Assembly (NCBI GenBank): GCA_903837125.1
Contig: CAILTG010000019.1
Span: 1-37,265 of the forward strand
Origin: Candidatus Magasanikiibacteriota bacterium
GTDB taxonomy: Bacteria; Patescibacteriota; Patescibacteriia; Magasanikbacterales; UBA922
Direction: 5' to 3'
DNA length: 37,265 nt
This document shows, in pieces, positions 7,984-13,549 of this stretch (position 1 is the stretch's first letter; every line of letters begins with the position of its first letter). The notes under the pieces were generated by a model that saw only the letters and a list, made by a program, of their open reading frames with translations, was not told the origin of the DNA and searched no databases. A program made the translations under genes and the position numbers.

Positions 7984-9795
7984 CTATCTTTTTAGCACTG
8001 CTAAGTATGCCTCTGTAGGAATATCCACTTTTCCCTTACTCATGGCCAATAATTTCTTCTTGCCTTTTTTCTGACGGTCTAACAATTTATTTTTACGGGT
8101 TACATCACCGCCATATAATTTAGCCGTTACATCTTTGCGCATGGCCGAAATTCGTTCAGCGGCAATAATTTTTCCGCCGATGGTTGCTTGAATTTTTATA
8201 ACAAACTGTTCACGGGGGAGTGTTTCTTTTAAAGATTCTACTATTTTTTTACCAACACGAAAAGCTTCATCACGCCAAACCAATACCGCCAGGGATTCTA
8301 TCTTTTCATCGGCTACCAAAATGTCTACTTTTACCACGTCGGTGTTTCTGTAATCTTTTAAATCGTAGTTGAGTGAGGCATAGCCGCTAGAAACTGTTTT
8401 CAGTTTATCATAAAAATCAGTAATGAGCGAGGCCAAAGGTATTTCATAGTGCAACATGGCTCGGTGCCCGGCGCCCGTACTTAAATATTCAGTGTTTAAA
8501 TATTTGCCTTTACGTTCTGCTACCAGTCCCATAATATTTCCCAAATAATCTTCTGGAGTAATAAGATCTGCAGTCATCCAAGGTTCTTCAATTTTACTAA
8601 TTTGTGTAGGTTCAGGTAGGTCTTGGGGGCTTTTTACAATAATTTCTTGGCCATTAGTTTTATTTACTTTATAAGCCACGCTGGGCACAGTCACTACAAT
8701 ATGAAGGCCAAATTCGCGTTTTAGTCTTTCTTGAAAAATGTCCAAATGCAACATGCCTAAAAATCCACAACGAAAACCAAAACCTAATGCTTGTGAATGT
8801 TCTGGTTCATAAAATAAAGAAGAATCACTGAGTTTTAATCTATCCATAGCCTCACGGAGTGCTTGGTAATCGTCGCCTTCTTTGGGGAAGATGCCGGCAT
8901 AGACCATAGGTTTAACTTCTTTGTAACCGGGGAGGGGTTCAGTGTTTAATTTCCAATTTCCAATTTCCAATTTCCAATTTTTGTCCGAGGTTATAGTATC
9001 GCCAACACGGATGTCTTTTAAATCTTTTAAGCCTGTAACTACATAACCAATTTGTCCGTTTTCTAAAATTGGGTCAGAAACTAATTTTGGGGCAAAGTGT
9101 CCTAGATCCAAAACTTCGGCTGTGGCACCTGTTTTCATAAAACACACTTTATCGCCTTTTTTTAAATTACCATCAACAATTCGTATTGAAGCAACTACAC
9201 CGCGATAGTCGTCATAGAAGGAGTCAAAGATTAAAGCCCGTAAAGAATCAGCATCGCCTTTTCGAGGTGCCGGCACCCTTTCAATCACCGCTTCTAATAA
9301 TTCTTTTACACCCTCGCCAGTTTTTCCTGAACAATGTAAAATGTCTTTTTCCTCACAGCCCAAAAGATGAATAATTTCTTCAGTAGTTTTTTTGATATCA
9401 GCGCTCGGCATGTCAATTTTATTGATCACCGGGATAATAGTTAAGTTTTGTTCAATTGCTAAATATAAATTAGCAATCGTTTGTGCTTGTACACCCTGAG
9501 TCGCATCAACCAATAAAATAGCGCCCTCTACAGCAGCCAGTGAGCGTGAGACTTCATAGGTAAAATCCACATGGCCGGGAGTATCAATCAGATTAAGTGT
9601 GTATTCATTGTAGTGCATTCTCACTGGCGCTAATTTAATCGTTATTCCGCGTTCTTGTTCTAAATCCATTTGATCTAGTAATTGATCATGCATTTTGCGT
9701 TTTTCCACTGTGCCCGTTAATTCCAAAAAACGATCGGCTAACGTCGATTTTCCATGGTCAATATGGGCGATTATACAGAAATTACGAATATTCAT
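7984..9795 (-). CDS. lepA: Elongation factor 4 (LepA), ribosome-associated GTPase
   Basis: Translational GTPase that acts on stalled or mispositioned ribosomes. The 603-residue protein starts MNIRNFCIIAHIDHGKSTLA (G1), followed by the G2/G3 region including DTPGHVDF, the G4 motif NKIDMP, and the LepA-specific C-terminal half ending in VDIPTEAYLAVLKR. ATG 9795 is used; an upstream in-frame ATG (9828) would add a non-family leader. A segment NWKLEIGNWKLN near residues 280-291 is absent from usual LepA; it is encoded by four tandem 7-bp units (8951-8978) and is an in-frame repeat insertion. It is separated from recJ by a repeat element. Confidence 0.97.
   Translation of the reverse strand: MNIRNFCIIAHIDHGKSTLADRFLELTGTVEKRKMHDQLLDQMDLEQERGITIKLAPVRMHYNEYTLNLIDTPGHVDFTYEVSRSLAAVEGAILLVDATQGVQAQTIANLYLAIEQNLTIIPVINKIDMPSADIKKTTEEIIHLLGCEEKDILHCSGKTGEGVKELLEAVIERVPAPRKGDADSLRALIFDSFYDDYRGVVASIRIVDGNLKKGDKVCFMKTGATAEVLDLGHFAPKLVSDPILENGQIGYVVTGLKDLKDIRVGDTITSDKNWKLEIGNWKLNTEPLPGYKEVKPMVYAGIFPKEGDDYQALREAMDRLKLSDSSLFYEPEHSQALGFGFRCGFLGMLHLDIFQERLKREFGLHIVVTVPSVAYKVNKTNGQEIIVKSPQDLPEPTQISKIEEPWMTADLITPEDYLGNIMGLVAERKGKYLNTEYLSTGAGHRAMLHYEIPLASLITDFYDKLKTVSSGYASLNYDLKDYRNTDVVKVDILVADEKIESLAVLVWRDEAFRVGKKIVESLKETLPREQFVIKIQATIGGKIIAAERISAMRKDVTAKLYGGDVTRKNKLLDRQKKGKKKLLAMSKGKVDIPTEAYLAVLKR
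8951..8978. repeat. Four tandem TTCCAAT heptamers in lepA
   Basis: Four 7-bp units on the + strand (coding strand ATTGGAA), giving NWKLEIG then NWKLN in LepA. It lies in a loop between beta segments of the family alignment as judged by eye. Confidence 0.8.
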
Positions 9796-9796
9796 A

Positions 9797-9850
9797 ACAA
9801 TATACAATATACATGGACTAATATACAATTATGTATATATTTTTTTTGAA
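9797..9850. repeat. AT-rich ATATACAAT-type repeats upstream of lepA
   Basis: Short repeats of the form AATATACA occur three times in direct and partly inverted order, ending in a T run. Related sequence is in the arms of the 5072-5170 inverted repeat. No clear promoter for lepA can be pointed to; a TATAAT on the minus strand (9860-9855) lacks a good -35. Confidence 0.4.
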
Positions 9851-9862
9851 AAAAATTATAAG

Positions 9863-10681
9863 TTATTTTAAAATATTTATTGGTGGTAAATAATTTAATT
9901 TACTCACTACTTTTTTACCGGTTTCTATTTCCATTTTTTTTCTGGCAATGCCAGATACATTACCACCGCGTTTGGCGACTTTCTTATTTTCTACAAAGCC
10001 AATTGGATGTTCGGTTTTGGTTATTTCGGTGGTAGCGGCTTCGCCCAACATAGAAAAAATTAATTCCAAATCATTCATGTGGTCACGCAAGTTTTCTCGT
10101 TTCAAACCTTTTAATTTTTTATGTGTGCTAGGTGTTAATCCAAAAGTCGCTTTGGCGATTTCTGCGGTTAAAATTTCATATTCTTTTTGGCCATTAACAT
10201 TATGCTTTTTCCATTCATCAGTTAAAGTTTCCCTAATTTCAATGCCGCGCATTCTTTTTTCAATCCAGCTATCGGGATAACCTTTTAATTTATATAACAT
10301 TCTGGTGCGCTTTGTTGCTAATTCCGGATTTTCAATTTCCTGTACTCGTTCATAACCAACTTTTGCTAGCCAGCGTTTGAATGGTTCGGCTTTGGGTGAG
10401 GGGATAGATTGAATAACGCGGAAAATTCCTTCGGCGTTGGCACAATCGGTTTCGTAAAATTTATCATCAGATGCTTTTAATTTCAGTCCGTGACAAAATG
10501 TCACGACCTCACTGTTTTCTTCGATTAGCCGTTGTTTCAATTTTCTCCAATAAGCGCCTGCATCTACGCTTTCGGTTAATGCCTCACAGACATTTATTAT
10601 CGAAAACCACCATTCATTTTGATATAAAATCTTTCTAATTTCTTTGCCTTTAAATAAAGCAATTTTGGGTGTGTCCTCCAT
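9863..10681 (-). CDS. Bro-N domain protein, phage antirepressor/DinD-like
   Basis: A 272-residue protein. The N-terminal ~110 residues match the Bro-N (BRO family) pattern: IALFKGKEIRKILYQNEWWF, a WxSIxxVCEALT-type segment, YWRKLKQRL, and the IQSIPSPKAEPFKRWLAKVG motif that is typical of this family. The remainder (KLKGYPDSWIEKRMRGIEIR, FGLTPSTHKKLKGLKRENLR, and GGNVSGIARKKMEIETGKKV at the end) resembles long Bro-N proteins related to DNA-damage-inducible DinD. BRO proteins are usually DNA-binding regulators of viral or mobile origin. It is divergent from the DGR target gene, with both starts separated by a promoter region. A role in regulating the DGR is only a guess. Confidence 0.82.
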   Translation of the reverse strand: MEDTPKIALFKGKEIRKILYQNEWWFSIINVCEALTESVDAGAYWRKLKQRLIEENSEVVTFCHGLKLKASDDKFYETDCANAEGIFRVIQSIPSPKAEPFKRWLAKVGYERVQEIENPELATKRTRMLYKLKGYPDSWIEKRMRGIEIRETLTDEWKKHNVNGQKEYEILTAEIAKATFGLTPSTHKKLKGLKRENLRDHMNDLELIFSMLGEAATTEITKTEHPIGFVENKKVAKRGGNVSGIARKKMEIETGKKVVSKLNYLPPINILK

Positions 10682-10728
10682 ATTTTTAAGCTAAAAATGT
10701 GACTCTATTTTACCCTTTTTTTGTCATC

Positions 10729-10757
10729 TTGACAAGCAGACGATTCTGTACTACAAT
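10729..10757 (+). promoter_or_regulatory. Sigma-70-type promoter of the DGR target gene
   Basis: TTGACA at 10729-10734, a 17-bp spacer and TACAAT at 10752-10757. The start site would be near 10764, leaving a leader of about 205 nt before the ATG at 10971. Confidence 0.75.
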
Positions 10758-10763
10758 ATTTTA

Positions 10764-10970
10764 TTAGTTTCCGCCCCAGGCGGACCAGCCTCGGGCTGGC
10801 TTTTACAATAATTTCCCAGCTTTCTTTTTGTCTAATTTAAGATAAAAATAGGTAAAAAGAAGGTCGGGATGTTTCCCGACTGTTTTCGCCTGTATGGCGT
10901 ACCACTTTTGAGGTTAGACGCCGGTTAGCGTCTTTCGTCTAGGTGGATTACCTACAGGGGAGGAACTGTA
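10764..10970 (+). promoter_or_regulatory. Hairpin-rich 5' leader of the DGR target gene
   Basis: Six stems can be drawn by eye: CCGCC/GGCGG (10771-10783), CCAGCC/GGCTGG followed by cTTTT (10785-10804), GTCGGGA/TCCCGAC followed by tgTTTT (10863-10886), CGCC/GGCG (10887-10899), AGACGC/GCGTCT (10916-10933) and TAGGT/ACCTA (10940-10954). The second and third have terminator-like T runs. The GC-rich part from about 10860 continues the composition of the target gene. A strong ribosome binding site GGGGAGGA lies about 7 nt before the ATG. The leader may be an attenuator or unknown riboregulator; some hairpins are dispersed repeats. Confidence 0.5.
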
Positions 10971-11573
10971 ATGAGCAAGATCACAACGGGTCAGATCAGT
11001 GAGGTGATCCTCAAGGAAGGTCGAGGGGAATTCGGCGGCGAGTCCAGTGAGGACATCCAGTGGCTCATGGCCAATGGTGGTCAGAACTGGCGGAGCCTTC
11101 GGGGACTCCGTACGGGATCTCTCCTCATTGTCGGGGCCACCACCAAGTCGCCCGAACCGCCGCCCGTGAAGGTCGTCTCCGAATGGTCGAAGCTCTTCGG
11201 CCACATGCGGATCTGGGACTCGAACTTTAATGAGGACAACTTCCCGCTCGAGCCGGAGGCCGAGCTCCGTGAGGTTATCACACAAGAATTCGAGGGCATG
11301 GCTACGGGCTACGAGCGACTCGCCTGGGGTGAGTCCCAGGGGCTGGAGCTGTCCCTGCCATGCGCTACGGGCCTGTACCTGAAGGCCCGTCCGCAGCTCC
11401 AGCTGGAGCACCCGGTCATCGGTGGTGGCCGGTGGGCGGGCGGGGACGGCGACGTGTGCGTGCCGATCTTCAGCCGGTGCGACGGTCAGCCGGACGTCGG
11501 CCTGGGCAGGCTGGTCTTCGACTTCGGTCCGGGCTGCGTGTGGCTGTTCTCCCGCAAGTCGTCGGGGGTCTAG
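10971..11573 (+). CDS. DGR variable target protein, 200 aa, VR at its C-terminus
   Basis: This gene carries the variable region of the retroelement. Residues about 152-195 are encoded by VR 11426-11555 and the stop follows at 11571-11573, so diversity is confined to the C-terminal end as in known DGR targets. Compared with TR, 17 codons and 17 residues differ, mostly Asn replaced by Gly, Asp, Ser, Cys or Phe and Tyr by Cys, while the framework VPIF, RL, DF, VWLFSR is kept. The framework resembles the ligand-binding end of C-type-lectin-like DGR proteins (inference). The N-terminal part (MSKITTGQISEVILKEGRGE) is not recognised. There is no signal peptide or membrane helix. The gene is markedly GC-rich against AT-rich neighbours and has a strong GGAGG ribosome binding site. 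Confidence 0.9.
   Translation: MSKITTGQISEVILKEGRGEFGGESSEDIQWLMANGGQNWRSLRGLRTGSLLIVGATTKSPEPPPVKVVSEWSKLFGHMRIWDSNFNEDNFPLEPEAELREVITQEFEGMATGYERLAWGESQGLELSLPCATGLYLKARPQLQLEHPVIGGGRWAGGDGDVCVPIFSRCDGQPDVGLGRLVFDFGPGCVWLFSRKSSGV
11426..11555 (+). repeat. DGR variable region (VR)
   Basis: Homologous to TR 11987-12116. There are 24 differences, each at a TR adenine: 20 read G and 4 read T in VR; none reads C. The last 19 bp (11537-11555, CGTGTGGCTGTTCTCCCGC) are identical in both copies and fit the role of the initiation-of-mutagenic-homology tract. Beyond it the sequences diverge. Confidence 0.95.
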
Positions 11574-11631
11574 GGTTCTCGGAATCTTGGTCGGACGTAA
11601 GTTCGCTCGGGGTTTCGGTCCTGGGTCCCTT

Positions 11632-11686
11632 GGCCCTCGGCGCGTTCGTTGTTTCCTTCATCGGAGACAGCGACGCGCCGGGGGCT
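11632..11686. other. Long hairpin downstream of VR, possible retrohoming cruciform
   Basis: An outer stem of about 13 bp (11632-11644 with 11674-11686; core CCCTCGGCGCG with CGCGCCGGGGG) leads, past one bulged T, to an inner 11-bp stem (11646-11656 with 11663-11673) closed by a 6-nt loop. It lies 76 bp after the end of VR. In phage BPP-1 a DNA hairpin just past VR promotes retrohoming; that this one does so is inference. No T run follows, so it is a poor terminator. Confidence 0.6.
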
Positions 11687-11898
11687 TGTTCGTATTCAAA
11701 AAGTTTTTGGTATATAATACTTTAAGTTTCACAAAATAATGCGGCTTTGGCTGCATTTGAGAAACTTTATTTTTTCTTAATCCAGAATATAGTTTGGCTA
11801 CGGCCAGCTATAGCGTGACAAGAAAAAATGAAACAATAAAGATACTTGGTGACAAAAATCAGCGAATTTAAGATTCGGCATTAGCTACAGCCCGGAGA
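11687..11898. other. Spacer between target gene and TR
   Basis: AT-rich spacer. It has a TGgTATATAAT-like extended -10 (11708-11718, + strand) without a good -35, which might start the TR RNA, and a stem built on TGGC/GCCA near 11805-11820. No convincing gene is present; the overlapping GC-rich frames across 11360-11739 are shadows of the target gene. Confidence 0.4.
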
Positions 11899-11927
11899 GT
11901 CCCGCCTCAGCGGGATCCCGTTTTTTC
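11899..11927 (+). terminator. Terminator-like stem before TR
   Basis: A 6-bp stem TCCCGC-CTCA-GCGGGA, overlapping the palindrome CGGGATCCCG, is followed by TTTTTT. It may end the target-gene transcript before TR. The CCCGCCTC motif also recurs in other repeats of this window, so it may be repeat-derived. Confidence 0.45.
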
Positions 11928-11986
11928 ATTTTAAGGATCGGGATATTCAATGGGCAGTGTTTAGGATGGTATTTGTCATAACTGAA

Positions 11987-12116
11987 TGGCCAGTGGACGA
12001 ACGGGAACGGCAACGTGTACGTGCCGATCTTCAACCGGAACGACAGTCAGCCGAACGTCAACCTGAACAGGCTGGACAACGACTTCAATCCGAACTACGT
12101 GTGGCTGTTCTCCCGC
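11987..12116 (+). repeat. DGR template repeat (TR)
   Basis: The non-coding template for VR diversification. Read in the VR frame it gives an Asn/Tyr-rich sequence (NGNGNVYVPIFNRNDSQPNV and on to NYVWLFSRQ), with AAC codons at the positions that vary; AAC is the codon that yields widest diversity when its adenines change. It is GC-rich like the target gene although the flanks are AT-rich. Its + strand orientation matches both target and RT. It ends 11 bp before the 3' end of the inverted avd gene. Confidence 0.95.
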
Positions 12117-12127
12117 CAGTTTCTTTA

Positions 12128-12541
12128 TTAAGGAAAATTTTTGATTGGCGGTGGCATTTTAAAAAGATTTTGCCAGCCGCCAATCATTTTTCCCACAGAG
12201 AATAAAATTTGGGATAGGGAAGTGTATTTTTGATTATTTAATCCCTTGGTTTCCCAAAGAATTTTTAAAAAGAATTTTAGTGCATCAAATTTGGCACTTA
12301 ATTTTTTTATAAATTGCAATTTTTCTTCTCTGCTAGCATAGCCAGCCATTAAAGCCAGTTCTAAACATTCGGCAAATAAATTATCTATTCTGGTTCCAAG
12401 AGTAAATTTGGTATGTCGGGGAAGATTGTTTAAATAGCCATGCCAGAGTTTATAACCTTTTTCCAATTCTATTAAAATCGGGAAATTATCCTCATTCCGT
12501 CGGGGGGGGGGGCGACTTAAAAGATAAATTTGTATTATCAT
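12128..12541 (-). CDS. avd: Avd-like four-helix-bundle accessory protein (bAvd family)
   Basis: Accessory protein that binds the RT and the TR RNA in DGRs. The 137-residue product has the family pattern: FPILIELEKGYKLWHGYLNN, then LPRHTKFTLGTRIDNLFAEC, then KLDALKFFLKILWE-type and QILFSVGKMIGGW motifs near the end. It lies on the opposite strand from TR and RT. The only in-frame ATG upstream of the conserved part is at 12541-12539, which shares bases with the RT start (TCATGA). Between it and the conserved part the frame crosses 11 consecutive C (12512-12502 on this strand); lengths of 10 or 12 put a stop soon after. There is no clear ribosome binding site. A start after the tract would need a TTG or ATT codon. 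Confidence 0.88.
   Translation of the reverse strand: MIIQIYLLSRPPPRRNEDNFPILIELEKGYKLWHGYLNNLPRHTKFTLGTRIDNLFAECLELALMAGYASREEKLQFIKKLSAKFDALKFFLKILWETKGLNNQKYTSLSQILFSVGKMIGGWQNLFKMPPPIKNFP
12502..12512. repeat. Homopolymer G11 (C11 on avd strand)
   Basis: Eleven consecutive G within the N-terminal codons of avd and 27 nt upstream of the RT start. It is the longest G/C homopolymer seen in the window. By hand translation, only tract lengths with remainder 2 on division by 3 keep avd open. It may be a slippage-prone switch or an assembly/sequencing artefact. Confidence 0.85.
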
Positions 12542-13535
12542 GAAAATCCAGTTGCGTCATACATTTGAAGATATTATTAAATTAGAAAATTTGCTTTCTG
12601 CTTGGCAGGAGTTTATTTTGGGTAAGAAAAAGAAAAAAGATGTCCAAGTATTTTCTCGCGATTTACTGGATAATATTTTAACACTTCAGCAAGATTTAGC
12701 AAATAAAATATATCAGCATGGCGGTTACGAAGATTTTTATGTGAATGACCCAAAACGCCGGCATATTCACAAAGCCAGTGTCCGCGATCGTCTGCTTCAT
12801 CACGCCATTTATCGTATTTTGTATCCGTTTTTTGATAAAACTTTTATTGCTGATTCTTTTTCCTGTCGCAATAACAAAGGAATGCACAAAGCGTTAGACA
12901 GTTTTAGAGCAATGTTTTACAAAGTTAGCAAAAATGATCATTGCACTTGCTGGGTGTTGAAATGTGATATTAGGAAGTTTTTTGATAGTATTGATCATAA
13001 AATACTGTTAAGTATTTTGGCTAATTATATTTACGATAAAGATATTATGGATTTGTTAAGGAATATTGTTGAGAGTTATTCAAACAAGAGTGGAGTTGGC
13101 TTGCCACTCGGCAATCTCACTTCGCAACTTTTTGCCAATGTGTACATGAATATTTTTGATCAGTTTGTAAAACACGAATTAAAAGTTAAACATTATATCC
13201 GTTATGCCGATGATTTTGTTTTTCTTTCTATTGATAAAAAGTATTTGGAAAATTTAATACCAGAAATACAAAATTTTTTGTTGGAAAGATTAAAGTTAAC
13301 TTTACATCCCAATAAAATATTTTTACAAACGGTTGTTTCCGGTGTTGATTTTCTCGGTTGGAAACATTTTACCGATCACCGCCTACTCCGTAAGACAACA
13401 CAAAACAGAATGTTGAGAAGAATTATTGCAAGTCCGACAAAGGAGACATTGCAGTCATATTTGGGTTTACTAAAACATGGAAATACTGCAAAAGTTAGAG
13501 AGGAGTTGTTGAATGAGTGGTGGTTTATGAATTGA
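12540..13535 (+). CDS. DGR reverse transcriptase
   Basis: Copies TR RNA into adenine-mutagenised cDNA that replaces VR. The 331-residue protein has RT motifs in order: KCDIRKFFDSIDH (Asp143), GLPLGNLTSQLFANVYMN (187-204; the LGNLTSQ form is characteristic of DGR RTs rather than group II introns), RYADDFVFL (YADD 222-225), and FLGW (about 271-274). There is no maturase or endonuclease domain. The start MKIQLRHTFED fits the family; the ATG is overlapped by the divergent avd ATG. It is AT-rich like the genome, unlike target and TR. It converges on murJ with a 14-bp gap. Confidence 0.96.
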   Translation: MKIQLRHTFEDIIKLENLLSAWQEFILGKKKKKDVQVFSRDLLDNILTLQQDLANKIYQHGGYEDFYVNDPKRRHIHKASVRDRLLHHAIYRILYPFFDKTFIADSFSCRNNKGMHKALDSFRAMFYKVSKNDHCTCWVLKCDIRKFFDSIDHKILLSILANYIYDKDIMDLLRNIVESYSNKSGVGLPLGNLTSQLFANVYMNIFDQFVKHELKVKHYIRYADDFVFLSIDKKYLENLIPEIQNFLLERLKLTLHPNKIFLQTVVSGVDFLGWKHFTDHRLLRKTTQNRMLRRIIASPTKETLQSYLGLLKHGNTAKVREELLNEWWFMN

Positions 13536-13549
13536 TTTTTAATTTGAAT

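Larger units (their letters stand above)
10971..13535 (+). mobile_element. Diversity-generating retroelement, complete locus
   Basis: All four parts are present: target gene with VR (10971-11573), TR (11987-12116), avd-type helper (12128-12541, opposite strand) and DGR-type reverse transcriptase (12540-13535). TR and VR are 130 bp each, offset by 561 bp, and differ only where TR has A, which is the hallmark of adenine-directed mutagenic retrohoming. The order target-TR-avd-RT with avd inverted is unlike the single-strand target-avd-TR-RT order of phage BPP-1. No integrase or terminase is nearby, so it appears chromosomal, flanked by lepA/Bro-N and murJ. Confidence 0.95.

Noticed and set aside
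8948-8982. CRISPR-like short direct repeats (also 26494-26521)
   Set aside because: Units are 7 bp without spacers and lie inside coding frames; no cas genes are present.
11360-11739. Overlapping GC-rich open frames (121 and 105 codons) after the DGR target
   Set aside because: They overlap the VR in other frames, lack a ribosome binding site, and are long only because GC-rich DNA has few stops.
11957-12205. 82-codon + strand ORF across TR
   Set aside because: It is out of frame with the VR-like reading of TR and rich in Arg/Gln by composition; TR is a non-coding template.
12540-13535. Group II intron or retron reverse transcriptase
   Set aside because: The LGNLTSQ motif, lack of maturase domain, and neighbouring TR/VR and avd identify a DGR RT.
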